A DNA stretch of 64,000 nucleotides. Source: an uncultured Loktanella sp. Its GTDB lineage: Bacteria > Pseudomonadota > Alphaproteobacteria > Rhodobacterales > Rhodobacteraceae. Location: assembly GCA_937132065.1 (NCBI GenBank), contig CAKZNT010000054.1, positions 54,949 through 118,948 of the forward strand. The letters run 5' to 3'. The position numbers were made by a program, and so were the translations under genes. A model generated the notes under the pieces. It ran no database searches, was not told the origin of the DNA, and worked only from the letters and a program-made list of their open reading frames with translations. Positions 1-12,875 of the stretch are shown piece by piece (positions within the stretch are counted from its first letter, which is position 1; every line of letters starts with the position of its first letter).

Positions 1-1997
<1,997 letters not shown>

Positions 1998-2026
1998 CTA
2001 AAACCCAGCGTCACCTGCGCCGCGAC

Positions 2027-2401
2027 TTACATGGTTTCGACGCAATGCCTGCGGAATGCGCTCTTGAGCAGGTCCAACTCCTCGCGCAGCAGCCCCATTT
2101 CGGCGCGAATATCCTCGCCAAGCACCTCACCGAACAGCAGCGTAAAGCTATTCAGCGACTTCCCCGTTTCCGCGTCCGAGATCAGAAACGTTTGCACACC
2201 GTCAGAGACCAACTCGACTGGCACAGGGACATGCACGATCCAGCCATCAACGCCCTCGGCCTCCATAACCTCGATGCCCTCGATCTCTTGGGCAAGATGG
2301 GTAACACGCAACGCGGGCGGCGCTTTTGGATCGCCGCCCGTCAGGACCCCTTCCCAAACGCCAGCATAAAGGCGGGTTTTGGTCAGTGTGAGAGTAGACA
2401 T
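2027..2401 (-). CDS. conserved hypothetical protein (start MSTLTLTKTRLYAGVWEG)
   Basis: ORF with plausible internal start; stop close to the fadH-like start; probably same operon. Confidence 0.6.
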   Translation of the reverse strand: MSTLTLTKTRLYAGVWEGVLTGGDPKAPPALRVTHLAQEIEGIEVMEAEGVDGWIVHVPVPVELVSDGVQTFLISDAETGKSLNSFTLLFGEVLGEDIRAEMGLLREELDLLKSAFRRHCVETM

Positions 2402-2423
2402 GCTATGGATTCCCTTCGCGAGA

Positions 2424-3197
2424 TCAGATTTCGGCGCGCGGATAACGGCAGAATGTGAGGTCACGCACCGTGACTTGGTTCATCTCGGGGCCTTCAAAAA
2501 TGAGGTCAAGCCACATGCGCTCGATCCGCTTTTCGTTCAGCTCCGAATAGCCCAGATCAAATTCGACCATCGCATCTTGCTGCCCTGACGGAAGCTCAAG
2601 CACAAGCTGCTCTGTGTTGGGGCCATGCTTGATATTGAGGCGGGCAAAAACCTCGATCGGTTTCTCGACTTCCATGATCATGTTCAGGCGTAGGATATGG
2701 CGGCGCTGCAATCCCTCACAGGCCTCTTTGGGGGCATCAATCACTAGCGACAGAAAGCTGCCGTCGAAGCGAAAGACGTCCATCCGCAAGGCGTAAGGCG
2801 CAAGGTCCTGCTCGCGGGTGTTGCGCACTTGGCGCAGTGTCAGCTCACTGATTTTGCAGTCGTGAAAGATCGTCACCTCGTCGCCGAGGGTGGTTTTGCT
2901 TTCAACGGCGGCCATCCCCTTTTGACTAAGGGGGCCACGCCATAGTTGCGGGCGCCATGACCATTCTGTGCCACCAGGTCGAGAAAACGCGTTCGACCCG
3001 ATCCGTGGCAAAGCAAGCCGATTGTCCGCGACATAGGTCAATTCGTCGAGCAAAGCACGCAAGCGCCGCGCACGGTGGCGTTGCTTGCGCAAAGATTCAA
3101 GTTCAGCATAGGGGGCCTTGCGCGCGGCAGTTGCCCAGCGCGCGAGCGCCCCGCGCTGCAACAGTCGTCCTATTAGGCTATTCACTTTACCAGCCAT
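2424..3197 (-). CDS. conserved hypothetical protein, DUF6478-like
   Basis: 257 aa ORF, compact between neighbours; family name from memory only. Confidence 0.6.
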   Translation of the reverse strand: MAGKVNSLIGRLLQRGALARWATAARKAPYAELESLRKQRHRARRLRALLDELTYVADNRLALPRIGSNAFSRPGGTEWSWRPQLWRGPLSQKGMAAVESKTTLGDEVTIFHDCKISELTLRQVRNTREQDLAPYALRMDVFRFDGSFLSLVIDAPKEACEGLQRRHILRLNMIMEVEKPIEVFARLNIKHGPNTEQLVLELPSGQQDAMVEFDLGYSELNEKRIERMWLDLIFEGPEMNQVTVRDLTFCRYPRAEI

Positions 3198-3282
3198 CGC
3201 GGCAAGAATCCTTTATTGCACACAAAACGGTTTTGCCGCTTTGCACCATATGTGCCTAATTGTTTCAAAAAGGAAACAGTTG

Positions 3283-3921
3283 TCAGGTGTCTGTGGCGGA
3301 ATTGGCGGCAATCACCGCTTTCACGGCTTGGCGTAACAGGGCCGCGCCCGATGCCTCGCCCAGCGGCGCTTCGTCAAGGCCACGCACCGAGATCGTCACA
3401 AGTCGCCCGTTCACGTCGACAAACGCGCGCCACTCGTCCTCTTGGGCGCCCTCGATATGGGCGGGTGCTTTGTCGCGCAACGACACCGCAACATATGTAT
3501 CGAGCGAGCGCACATCACTGACCTCGACACTTGATGCGTCACCGCTACGGCTCAAGACAACGGGGCCATTGGGGCCACGAAGATAGTCGGCAAAGGCGGC
3601 GGTGTTTTCACTGACGACCGCGCTCCCGTCTGCGCCAGCTTGCACCGTTGTAATCGCCGCAATCGCTGCGGGCGCATCTGCGACACCAAGTGTGGCGCAA
3701 GGTGCCATCATCGCAAAACCACGCTTTGGACGGCTTGAGTCCAGATCAACGCAATAGCCGGCAGGCCCGACAACAGTCACGTCCCCCCCCAACATCGCAA
3801 CCGAAGTTACCGCAGGGGTCACCCCGCCTGGCAACGCCTTAACGATATCCAGAGCAGGGAGGCCCGCACATCCCGCAAGGGCGAAGACCGCCCCTGCGAT
3901 GCTGATCTTGGTTGCGACCAT
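3283..3921 (-). CDS. putative lipoprotein
   Basis: Start MVATKISIAGAVFALAGCAG: hydrophobic signal with lipobox LAGC. Confidence 0.7.
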   Translation of the reverse strand: MVATKISIAGAVFALAGCAGLPALDIVKALPGGVTPAVTSVAMLGGDVTVVGPAGYCVDLDSSRPKRGFAMMAPCATLGVADAPAAIAAITTVQAGADGSAVVSENTAAFADYLRGPNGPVVLSRSGDASSVEVSDVRSLDTYVAVSLRDKAPAHIEGAQEDEWRAFVDVNGRLVTISVRGLDEAPLGEASGAALLRQAVKAVIAANSATDT

Positions 3922-3926
3922 CTGGA

Positions 3927-5690
3927 TCACAGATCCATGTAGACGTGGGTTTCGTGCTTTGCACCCGGATGGGTCACAGCGCCAAGACGGGTTGCCCCCA
4001 CAAGCTGCGCATATTTCCAAAGCGCACCAGAGGCATAGTTCGTCGGACGAGCGCCCGTCCATGCGGCGCGGCGTTCGGCCATATCCTCATCAGAGACATC
4101 AACCGACAACTCACCCGTAATTGCGTTCATCGTGATGACATCACCATCCTTGAGCAAGGCAATCGGGCCACCATGCGCGGCCTCGGGGCCAACATGACCC
4201 ACACAGAACCCACGGGTCGCCCCAGAGAAGCGGCCATCCGTGATCAGCGCCACTTTCTTGCCCATGCCCTGCCCCGAAAGAGCGGCAGTCGTGGACAACA
4301 TCTCGCGCATACCAGGGCCGCCAGCCGGGCCTTCGTTGCGGATGACAAGCACTTCACCCTCTTTGTAAGTGCGCGCCTTCACAGCGGCAAACGCCTCTTC
4401 TTCGTTCTCAAAGACGCGTGCGGGGCCAGTGAACGTCTGTTCTTGGGTCGACATGCCCGCAACCTTTACGATCGCGCCATCGGGGGCGAGGTTGCCCTTG
4501 AGACCAACAACGCCGCCAGTGCGGGTGATTGGTGTCTCGACGGAATAGATGACGCGGCCATCTGCTTCGCCCGTGATTTCGTCCAGTTCCTCACCGATCG
4601 TGCGGCCAGTGGCGGTGATGCAGTCTTCGTGCATCAGGCCAGCCTTGCGCAATTCCTTCATCACAACAGGCACGCCGCCCGCTTCATAAAGGTCTTTTGC
4701 GACATACTGCCCGCCGGGCTTCAGATCGACAAAGTATGGGGTATCCTTAAAGATGTCGCACACGTCATTGAGATCAAAGTCGATGCCAGCTTCATGGGCA
4801 ATCGCAGGCAGGTGCAAACCGGCATTGGTCGAGCCACCGGTGCAAGCCACAACGCGGGCCGCGTTCTCAAGGGATTTGCGGGTCACGACATCGCGGGCGC
4901 GGATGTTCTTGGCGATCAGGTTCATCACCGCCTCGCCAGAGGTGAACCCATACTGGTCGCGGCTTTCGTATGGGGCTGGCATGCCCGACGAATTCAGAAG
5001 CGCAAGACCAATGGCCTCGGAGACACAGGCCATCGTGTTGGCGGTAAACTGGCCACCACACGCACCCGCAGACGGACAAGCGATCCGCTCGAGCGTGGCA
5101 AGAGCCGCGTCAGACATATCGCCATTCTGGTGACGGCCAACGGCCTCGAACATGTCTTGCACGGTCAGGTCACGCCCGATGTATTCGGCAGGCACATCAG
5201 CACCCGCATGCACACGACCCGGCAGGATCGAACCACCGTAGATGAAAACAGACGGCACGTTCAAACGGACCATCGCCATCATCATCCCCGGAAGCGATTT
5301 GTCGCAGCCCGCAAGTCCAACCAGCGCGTCATAGCCATGGCCGCGCATCGTCAATTCAACGGAATCGGTGATCGCCTCGCGCGATGCCAGTGAAGAGCGC
5401 ATGCCCTCGTGGCCCATCGCGATACCGTCAGTCACGGTGATTGTGGTGAATTCGCGCGGCGTGCCATAGGCCGCCTTCACGCCCATTTTGACCGACTGGG
5501 CCTGACGGTTCAGGGCAATGTTACAAGGGGCCGCTTCGTTCCAGCAGGTCGCAACACCAACAAATGGCTGTGCAATCGCATCTTCATCTAGACCCATCGC
5601 ATAGTAGTAGGAGCGGTGCGGCGCACGGCTTGGCCCGTCGGTGACGTGGCGGCTGGGGAGATTTGATTTGTCAAACTTGACCTTAGACAT
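3927..5690 (-). CDS. ilvD: dihydroxy-acid dehydratase
   Basis: [19 protein letters not shown]...; [37 protein letters not shown] motifs of IlvD. Confidence 0.95.
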   Translation of the reverse strand: MSKVKFDKSNLPSRHVTDGPSRAPHRSYYYAMGLDEDAIAQPFVGVATCWNEAAPCNIALNRQAQSVKMGVKAAYGTPREFTTITVTDGIAMGHEGMRSSLASREAITDSVELTMRGHGYDALVGLAGCDKSLPGMMMAMVRLNVPSVFIYGGSILPGRVHAGADVPAEYIGRDLTVQDMFEAVGRHQNGDMSDAALATLERIACPSAGACGGQFTANTMACVSEAIGLALLNSSGMPAPYESRDQYGFTSGEAVMNLIAKNIRARDVVTRKSLENAARVVACTGGSTNAGLHLPAIAHEAGIDFDLNDVCDIFKDTPYFVDLKPGGQYVAKDLYEAGGVPVVMKELRKAGLMHEDCITATGRTIGEELDEITGEADGRVIYSVETPITRTGGVVGLKGNLAPDGAIVKVAGMSTQEQTFTGPARVFENEEEAFAAVKARTYKEGEVLVIRNEGPAGGPGMREMLSTTAALSGQGMGKKVALITDGRFSGATRGFCVGHVGPEAAHGGPIALLKDGDVITMNAITGELSVDVSDEDMAERRAAWTGARPTNYASGALWKYAQLVGATRLGAVTHPGAKHETHVYMDL

Positions 5691-5798
5691 GCTGCGTTCC
5701 TTCTCAAAAACTGTTGCGCGTGTTGTAAATAAGGGGAGTGGTGCGCACAAGTCGGAACTGTAGTTGCGTCCAATCGGCTGGCGGGTCAAAAACAGTGC

Positions 5799-6704
5799 AT
5801 GAAAGCGCCATATCACGCCATGCTCCAGTTTCGACGCCCCGCAATGGGGCAAACCGATCTCGGGGCGGTTCTGTCGATCATTGTGGCGATGGAACTGGCG
5901 TTTGTGCTGGGGCCGCTGGTCGTTCTGGCAATCCTGCCTGCGCAGATGGGCGCGCTGTTCGAGGTTGGCGACACGGCCTTTGGCGTGGTCCTGCAACTTG
6001 TTTCATTCGGGCTTTATGTCGTGGTGCTGGGCGGGCTTGTGAAGCGACTGCACGGGCGGGGGCTTTGGTCGATGATCGGGCCGCTTGGCGATACGATCAC
6101 GGCGTTCAAGGCCGCGGGCTGGGCCGTTGGGCTGGTCATATTGGCGCAAACCGTGCTGCCGCCAGCGATCGACGCCAGCGAATTTAGCGTCATGCGGCCG
6201 CTGCTGGGGTGGCTTGCATGGATGCCCGTCGTGCTGGTTGCATTGGTGATCCAGACAGGCGCCGAGGAAATCTACTTTCGGGGCTACCTGCAACAACAAC
6301 TGGCCTGCTTGTCCGACAAGCGATGGATCTGGATGGGGCTGCCATCCCTGCTCTTCGGGGTCGGGCACTATATGAACGGCTTTGGGCCTGCGGACGGGGT
6401 TATCTACGCGATTTGGGCCACGTTGCTAGGGCTTGCTTGCGCGGACCTGACGGCACGCACGGGCAATATCGGGGCGGCGGTGGGGTTGCACACGGCCAAC
6501 AACCTGTTTGCCTTTGTGCTGACAGGGGTCGAGGGCTGGCCGTCCAACGGGCTGGCGCTGTTTCTCTACCCATACGAAGACCCGATGATTTACGACTATG
6601 GGCTAGATACCTTGCTTGCGCCTTGGGCGATCTTTGAACTGCTGCTTGCGGCGCTCATGGTGCTCGTGATGTGGCTCGCTGCCAGAATCGCGATCAAGCG
6701 CTGA
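5799..6704 (+). CDS. CPBP-family (CAAX protease-like) intramembrane metalloprotease
   Basis: Multi-TM protein with [15 protein letters not shown] and later GVGHYMNG / GLHTANN motifs. Confidence 0.8.
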   Translation: MKAPYHAMLQFRRPAMGQTDLGAVLSIIVAMELAFVLGPLVVLAILPAQMGALFEVGDTAFGVVLQLVSFGLYVVVLGGLVKRLHGRGLWSMIGPLGDTITAFKAAGWAVGLVILAQTVLPPAIDASEFSVMRPLLGWLAWMPVVLVALVIQTGAEEIYFRGYLQQQLACLSDKRWIWMGLPSLLFGVGHYMNGFGPADGVIYAIWATLLGLACADLTARTGNIGAAVGLHTANNLFAFVLTGVEGWPSNGLALFLYPYEDPMIYDYGLDTLLAPWAIFELLLAALMVLVMWLAARIAIKR

Positions 6705-6758
6705 TTGCAATTCGCGCCGTAGCGTCATATCTCAGGGAGGCAACATCAGAGGTCGCTT

Positions 6759-7700
6759 ATGAACTGGATCACCAACTACGTCCGCCCCACGATTAACTCG
6801 CTGTTTTCACGGCGCGAAGTCCCTGACAATCTTTGGACAAAGTGCGGCGAATGCGGAACCATGCTGTTCCACCGCGAACTGGCTGACAATCTTAATGTTT
6901 GCACCAACTGCAACCACCACATGCCAATCGGGGCACGCGACCGGCTCGCGTCCCTGTTTGATGGTGGGGTGTTTGTTGACGTCAAAGTGCCCGACCCCGT
7001 TGCAGACCCGCTGCACTTTCGCGATCAAAAGAAATATACCGACCGGATCAAGGACGCGCGTAAAAAGACGGGCGAAAAAGATGCGATGCTCGTTGCCGAG
7101 GGGCAGATGGGGCGCACTGGCGTTGTCGTCGCCGTGCAAGATTTCTCGTTTATGGGCGGATCGATGTCGATGTATGTCGGCAACGCGATTGTTGCGGGCG
7201 CAGAGCGGGCGATTGCACTCGGGCAACCCTTGATCCTGTTCTCGGCGGCTGGCGGGGCACGCATGCAAGAGGGCATCATGGGCCTGATGCAAATGCCACG
7301 GACCACCATCGCGGTGCAAATGCTCAAGGAAGCGGGCCTTCCATATATCGTCGTGCTGACCCACCCGACAACGGGCGGTGTAACGGCGTCCTATGCGATG
7401 CTTGGCGATGTGCAAATCGCAGAGCCAAACGCGTTGATCGGCTTTGCTGGTGCGCGCGTGATCGAGCAAACCATCGGTGAGAAACTGCCCGAAGGGTTCC
7501 AGCGGGCCGAATATCTGCTCGACCACGGGATGCTTGACCGCGTGACCAACCGGACGGACCTCAAGGACGAGCTTGTGACCATCGTGCGGATGCTGACCAA
7601 GCAATCCGCGCCCGTCAAAGGTGACCTGCCCGCGCCAGATGCAGCCGAATCCGAGGCTGAAACCGCCGAGGTCGCTCCCGCCGAGGACGCGCCCAAGTGA
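6759..7700 (+). CDS. accD: acetyl-CoA carboxylase carboxyltransferase subunit beta
   Basis: Zn-finger [37 protein letters not shown] and [18 protein letters not shown]. Confidence 0.97.
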   Translation: MNWITNYVRPTINSLFSRREVPDNLWTKCGECGTMLFHRELADNLNVCTNCNHHMPIGARDRLASLFDGGVFVDVKVPDPVADPLHFRDQKKYTDRIKDARKKTGEKDAMLVAEGQMGRTGVVVAVQDFSFMGGSMSMYVGNAIVAGAERAIALGQPLILFSAAGGARMQEGIMGLMQMPRTTIAVQMLKEAGLPYIVVLTHPTTGGVTASYAMLGDVQIAEPNALIGFAGARVIEQTIGEKLPEGFQRAEYLLDHGMLDRVTNRTDLKDELVTIVRMLTKQSAPVKGDLPAPDAAESEAETAEVAPAEDAPK

Positions 7701-8977
7701 GCGGCGGCTCTGACGCCATCCTCAACCGGATGATGGCGCTGCACCCCAAGGTGATCGACCTGACGCTTGATCGGGTCTGGTCGCTATTGGCGAAACTGGA
7801 CCACCCCGAGCGCAAACTGCCGCCCGTGATCCACCTCGCGGGGACCAACGGCAAGGGATCAACCCAAGCGATGATCCGCGCAGGGTTGGAACAATCTGGC
7901 GCAGCCGTGCACGCCTATACCTCGCCGCATCTGGCCATGTTCCACGAGCGGATCAGGCTGGCTGGTACGCTTATTTCCGAAACCGAACTGACGGACATCC
8001 TAGATCGCTGCTATCAGGCCAACGGCCCCGACCCGATCACCTACTTCGAAATCACAACTGTCGCGGGGATATTGGCCTTCGCTGAAACACCCGCTGACTT
8101 CACGCTGCTCGAGGTCGGACTTGGGGGGCGGCTCGACGCCACCAATGTCGTCGAAAAGCCCGCCGTATCTGTCATCACGCCCATTGATTTGGACCACCAG
8201 CAATTCCTTGGCGACACGCTCACGGCCATTGCGGGCGAAAAGGCGGGGATCATCAAGCAGGGCGTGCCCTGCGTTGTCGGCCCTCAGCACGACGAAAGCA
8301 TGGACGTTATCGAAACGATTGCCGCCAAACTTGGCGCGCCGCTCATGGCCTACGGGCAGCAATGGCATGTGTCCCAAGAACGCGAACGGCTCATCTATCA
8401 GGACGAAACAGGGCTGCTTGACCTACCGCTGCCCGCGCTGCCCGGACCGCATCAGATCATGAACGCAGGGGCGGCCATTGCGGCACTTCGGCTCTTGGGG
8501 CGCGACGAGGCGGCCTGCGAGGCGGCTGTCAGCAACGCCTATTGGCCCGCGCGCATGGAGCATCTGACCACGGGGCCGCTTGTTGAAATGGCCGCGCCCG
8601 CAGAGCTTTGGCTTGACGGTGGGCACAACCCCGCAGCAGGGCGCGCCATTGCGCAAACGCTGCGCCAACAACCAGCGCGACCAACACATTTGATCTGCGG
8701 AATGCTCAATACCAAGGACATCGGGGGCTATCTTGCGCCACTTGCACAGGTTGCCGACAGCTTGACCGCCGTTTCGATCCCCGACGAGATCAACACAATT
8801 CCAGCCGAGAAAACCGCGCAAGAAGCGGCCAAAGTTGGACTGACAGCACAGACCGCACCTGACGTTAAGTCAGCGATATCAACGATCAAGGGGCACTCGC
8901 CCCATGCGCGCATCCTGATCTGCGGGTCGCTTTACCTTGCAGGACACGTCCTGCGGGAAAACGCGGAACCGCAATAA
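7697..8977 (+). CDS. folC: bifunctional folylpolyglutamate synthase/dihydrofolate synthase
   Basis: [34 protein letters not shown] overlap with accD. Confidence 0.94.
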   Translation: MSGGSDAILNRMMALHPKVIDLTLDRVWSLLAKLDHPERKLPPVIHLAGTNGKGSTQAMIRAGLEQSGAAVHAYTSPHLAMFHERIRLAGTLISETELTDILDRCYQANGPDPITYFEITTVAGILAFAETPADFTLLEVGLGGRLDATNVVEKPAVSVITPIDLDHQQFLGDTLTAIAGEKAGIIKQGVPCVVGPQHDESMDVIETIAAKLGAPLMAYGQQWHVSQERERLIYQDETGLLDLPLPALPGPHQIMNAGAAIAALRLLGRDEAACEAAVSNAYWPARMEHLTTGPLVEMAAPAELWLDGGHNPAAGRAIAQTLRQQPARPTHLICGMLNTKDIGGYLAPLAQVADSLTAVSIPDEINTIPAEKTAQEAAKVGLTAQTAPDVKSAISTIKGHSPHARILICGSLYLAGHVLRENAEPQ

Positions 8978-9100
8978 ATCTTAGGAAATAGTTAATTTTA
9001 CCTTTACGGGTGATTCGGTGTTCGCCTATATCTAGGCTAGGACACAAAAAACACGCGCGTATCTGTCAATATGTAGCGTGTATTCGATTGGGGGATCGGC

Positions 9101-9724
9101 ATGTTTTCGCATAAATTCGTCGCAGCTTTGGCTGTCGGCGCGGGCCTGACCACATCTACGCTGGCGCAGAGCACGCCCGAGCCAATGAAGGCGTCCTTCA
9201 TGCTCGCGGGCATTGAGAAATCCATCACGCAGAGCGCGAGCTTGGACGCAGGCCGGATCGCCGCGTTCCACCGCCCTGCATCCGCTTGTACCAATCCATG
9301 CATCGCGCCGCTTGCGGCTGCGGCTGGGGTGCAGACAGTGGGCGAACGCGAGGTCATCAGCTTTGTCGCCAATGTCGTGACCAAGGGCGAAGGCCTCTTG
9401 ATCGACAGCCGCAACCCGCAAGATCGGGCGGCGGGCTATATCGCCGCATCGGTGAACGTGCCCACTGATCTGGTCGCGCCCGATAACCCGTTTATGGCCG
9501 ACATCATGCAGGCGATGGGCGCACGGTCCTTTGAAGGCACACTCAATTATTCGGACGCCATGCCCTTGGTCATCTTTGATGACGGGCCGTCCACATCTGA
9601 CGCACCCGCGCTGATCGCGCGACTGATCGCGGCTGGATACCCAGCCAGTAAACTAAGCTACTACCGTGGCGGCATGCTCGTCTGGACGGCACTTGGACTG
9701 AACACAGAGGACGCAAAATCATGA
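9101..9724 (+). CDS. secreted rhodanese-like domain protein (copy A), Cys-less active loop, C-x3-C motif
   Basis: Signal peptide; LLIDSRNP...ASVNVP...LVIFDDGPST...IAAGYPASKLSYYRGGMLVWTALGL; CTNPC motif. Confidence 0.75.
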   Translation: MFSHKFVAALAVGAGLTTSTLAQSTPEPMKASFMLAGIEKSITQSASLDAGRIAAFHRPASACTNPCIAPLAAAAGVQTVGEREVISFVANVVTKGEGLLIDSRNPQDRAAGYIAASVNVPTDLVAPDNPFMADIMQAMGARSFEGTLNYSDAMPLVIFDDGPSTSDAPALIARLIAAGYPASKLSYYRGGMLVWTALGLNTEDAKS

Positions 9725-10572
9725 ACATGCAAACACCACCACCCACAAAGACATCATCAAGCATGCCTTGGATCATCGCCGTTGGCGCTGTGACGTTTGC
9801 GCTTGGCGCGGTAGGCGCGTTCACCTTGGCGCAAATGAACCAGTCCCGTCAGAACGATGCAATCGCAACGCTGGCCGCGCAACTGGCTGACATGCAGGTC
9901 ACGCGGGCCCAAACGCCTGACCTTCTGGCGATCACCGCGCCAGCCGAAGTCGTGCCAACGAGCATTCCATCAGCGAGCGCTGTGCTGGCTGCGCGCGTCC
10001 CAACGGGCGTTGTCGCCGAAGTCTCCCAAGAACAGAAAACCGCCGAGGCCATCGCCATCGCGAACCGCAATAAAATGAGGATGCTGACCGAAGGGGTCGT
10101 TGCAGGCCTCTACTCCGTCACCTCAGAAAGCGCGGACGGGAACACGCGCATCGCGCTCAACTCGCGCAACGCCGCCAGCACCGCGTCAGAGCTAGAGCGG
10201 CTCTTGGCCACGGCAGCCGCGAACGGGGACATTGATGTGCCAGACGCAATCGCCACCAGCAGCGGCACGGTCGATAGCCAAACGCTCCTGTTTGATCTTG
10301 TCCAGCAATCCTTGGAAAACGGATCCGAGCAAGAGGTCGCCGCCGCCCAAGAGATGCGCCGCCGCGCTTTCGCCGCATCGGCTGCAAAAACACAAGTTAT
10401 CGAGGGCAAGCGGTTTTATACTGTAGAACCGGGGGATAGCCTTGCTTATATTTCGCTCCAATTCTATGGCAGCACCAATGCATTTGAAACGATCTTCCAA
10501 GCCAATCGGTCCAAGATTGCCAGCCCTGACCAAATTCAGATTGGGCAGCGCCTGGTTATTCCCGAAGCTTAA
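9721..10572 (+). CDS. membrane-anchored protein with C-terminal LysM domain (copy A)
   Basis: N-terminal TM helix; C-term RFYTVEPGDSLAYISLQFYGSTNAFETIFQANRSKIASPDQIQIGQRLVIPEA; ATGA overlap with rhodanese A. Confidence 0.85.
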   Translation: MNMQTPPPTKTSSSMPWIIAVGAVTFALGAVGAFTLAQMNQSRQNDAIATLAAQLADMQVTRAQTPDLLAITAPAEVVPTSIPSASAVLAARVPTGVVAEVSQEQKTAEAIAIANRNKMRMLTEGVVAGLYSVTSESADGNTRIALNSRNAASTASELERLLATAAANGDIDVPDAIATSSGTVDSQTLLFDLVQQSLENGSEQEVAAAQEMRRRAFAASAAKTQVIEGKRFYTVEPGDSLAYISLQFYGSTNAFETIFQANRSKIASPDQIQIGQRLVIPEA

Positions 10573-11077
10573 GCTTTCCTTTGCGATCGCTGTTGGCCTT
10601 GCGGGGCCAGCGGCCTCTGCCGAAATCAACCTGTGTTGGCGCGGCGAAGGCGGCTACACGATGACAGGGCGGATGACGGTCCCCGACAGCGCCATGTTTC
10701 GCGCGATCCTGACGCAAGACGACGTCTCGCGGTTCAAGGTTTCGGGCTACCTCAAGGGGCAGCTCATCGGTCAGTGGGACAGCCAAACGCGTGCAAATTC
10801 CGATACTTGGCATCTGCGGTTTGACCCCGCAGGCATGACGTTCCTCACTGGCGGTCGCTTTGCAGGGACGGCCTCGCAGGGGTGGAATGCGGACGGAACC
10901 TCCGAGAACTGCGGCAATCCGGGCTTCGGGTTCAACTCCGGGAATTTCGGGCAGGACCTATGCGTAAACGGCATGTGGATCGAGGCAAGTAGCATCGCGC
11001 CCGACACCCCGCTTTTGGCTACGCTTGACCCCGTGACCCCTGATTGCCGCAACACAGCCGCCGTCAGCAAGCGCTAG
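10541..11077 (+). CDS. small secreted conserved hypothetical protein (start uncertain, possibly TTG)
   Basis: LKLSFAIAVGLAGPAASA signal-like segment followed by EINLCWRGEGGYTMTGRM; overlaps end of LysM A. Confidence 0.6.
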   Translation: MGSAWLFPKLKLSFAIAVGLAGPAASAEINLCWRGEGGYTMTGRMTVPDSAMFRAILTQDDVSRFKVSGYLKGQLIGQWDSQTRANSDTWHLRFDPAGMTFLTGGRFAGTASQGWNADGTSENCGNPGFGFNSGNFGQDLCVNGMWIEASSIAPDTPLLATLDPVTPDCRNTAAVSKR

Positions 11078-11368
11078 CCGCAGCTAATTTCCAAAACGAA
11101 TCGATAATTGTTGACGGCGAATCACCTTTGGTTCAAGTTGGCCGCAACAGCGAAGCGCCATAATAAACAGGCCGATCGCGCCGCCCTTGGCAGGGCGAGG
11201 GGGCAGGCGTTAGGCCTGTCTTCTTGTTTTCGGGCCTCAAAACGAATCATTGCGAATCAGTCTTTGACTTCACAGGCCAAAATGCACTAAATCTTGTAAA
11301 AATTGATGCGCCCACGCCGTATGCTGCGGTCTGCCCTAAATATAGGGGCGCGAAATTGAGGTTATATC

Positions 11369-11995
11369 GTGATGCGCGTGTTGGTGGTGATGACTGGATT
11401 CTTGGCGACCCTTGCGGCGCTGCCGCTTGCTGCCCAAGATGTGCGGATCAGCGAAACCCAAGCGCAATCAACCTTTAGCGTAGGCGCGCGCGACTTTACC
11501 ATTTCGCGTAACCAAGACGTTGACGCGGCCCTGACAGGCGAATTCGCCAAGACCAGCCGCCCCTGCCCCGACTTTTGCATTCAGCCCATGATCACCGCAA
11601 CTGGCGTGCGCCCGATTGGCGAACTGGAATTGCTCGACTTTCTTGAAACCGATGTCGCGGGGACCACGGGGCTCTTGATCGACGCGCGCCTGCCCGATTG
11701 GTTTGCCAAAGGGAGCATCCCCGCCGCCGTCAACGTGCCCTTTGCCGCGCTTGATCCGCAAAACCCATATCAAAATGACATTCTGCGCGCACTTGGCGCA
11801 GAGTTGCGCGGTGACATCCTCGATTTCGAAAATGCGCAATTGCTTGTGATTTACGACAATGGCGTTTGGGACGCACAGGCGACCCGCGCCATTACCAATC
11901 TGATTGCCGCTGGGTATCCAGCCGCGAAAATTCAAAACTACCGTGGTGGCCTTGAAGACTGGGTTCACCTCGGTCTGACCACCACTCTGCCTTAA
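11369..11995 (+). CDS. secreted rhodanese-like domain protein (copy B), Cys-less active loop, C-x3-C motif
   Basis: Signal peptide; CPDFC; LLIDARLPD...AAVNVP...LVIYDNGVWD...IAAGYPAAKIQNYRGGLEDWVHLGL, collinear with 9101..9724. Confidence 0.75.
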   Translation: MMRVLVVMTGFLATLAALPLAAQDVRISETQAQSTFSVGARDFTISRNQDVDAALTGEFAKTSRPCPDFCIQPMITATGVRPIGELELLDFLETDVAGTTGLLIDARLPDWFAKGSIPAAVNVPFAALDPQNPYQNDILRALGAELRGDILDFENAQLLVIYDNGVWDAQATRAITNLIAAGYPAAKIQNYRGGLEDWVHLGLTTTLP

Positions 11996-12011
11996 TGAAA
12001 GCGATATTCTT

Positions 12012-12866
12012 ATGATCCGTTCTGTTGTCGGTCTTTTCATCTTTGCTGTGCTGCTTTGCGGCTACATCGTGCTGCGTCCGTCCGATAACGGGCGTCCCGC
12101 CGCTGTTGAAACAACCGAGGTCACACGGGCGCAAACCGATAGCATCCTTGGCCCTGTGCCTGACGCAATCGCCCCCATCGAGGTCGTGGCCGCCGTGCAA
12201 GCTCCCGTGCGCAACACCGCTCCCGGTTTGGCGCTCACGACAGATCGCTCCCAGATGGATGAAACAGCCGCCAACGTGCTGGCAGGGCTTGGCCTGAATG
12301 TAGAGCGTAACCAGACCGCGGGCGATAGCGACGAAATGCTGGAAATGACCGCAAGTGTGCTATCGGGCATCGGTGCGATCACGGGCCAGACGTTCAACGC
12401 CAGCGGCAAGCCACCAGCAGCCGAATCCGCGCTCGAGCTGCTGGTCGTGCAAGCCCTCAAAGAGGGGCAGAACGACGCCTACATCAACACATTGGTCAAC
12501 GAGGCCGCCAAGGCAGGCGAGATTTCCGTGCCCGACATTCTTGTGACATCCGAAGGGGACGTCGACACCGCAGTTTTGCTGAACTCGATCATCACGCAGG
12601 CCCAGATCGCAGCGGGCGGCGCAGAACCTGCCGTGCCTAACGTGACCTCTGGCGAGGGTGTTGAAGTGCGCGTTGTGCAGCGCGCCACCGAAGCCGAGCA
12701 ATATCGCTTTTACACCGTGAACAAGGGCGACAGCCTTGGGTCAATCGCGGTCAAGTTCTACGGTAACGTCAACAAGTTTGGCCGCATCTTCGAGGCCAAC
12801 CGCCAGATCCTCTCTAGCCCGAATGCTATCCAGGTTGGCCAGCGGCTTTCGATCCCGAACGTCTAA
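12012..12866 (+). CDS. membrane-anchored protein with C-terminal LysM domain (copy B)
   Basis: N-term TM; RFYTVNKGDSLGSIAVKFYGNVNKFGRIFEANRQILSSPNAIQVGQRLSIPNV, collinear with copy A. Confidence 0.85.
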   Translation: MIRSVVGLFIFAVLLCGYIVLRPSDNGRPAAVETTEVTRAQTDSILGPVPDAIAPIEVVAAVQAPVRNTAPGLALTTDRSQMDETAANVLAGLGLNVERNQTAGDSDEMLEMTASVLSGIGAITGQTFNASGKPPAAESALELLVVQALKEGQNDAYINTLVNEAAKAGEISVPDILVTSEGDVDTAVLLNSIITQAQIAAGGAEPAVPNVTSGEGVEVRVVQRATEAEQYRFYTVNKGDSLGSIAVKFYGNVNKFGRIFEANRQILSSPNAIQVGQRLSIPNV

Positions 12867-12875
12867 GGCGACACC

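Noticed and set aside
3912-5393. Plus-strand 493-aa ORF
   Set aside because: Antisense shadow of ilvD (strong family match on minus strand).
9051-9081. ACACGC...GCGTGT inverted repeat upstream of rhodanese A
   Set aside because: Short 6-bp arms with a long 19-bp spacer; expected by chance in GC-rich DNA.
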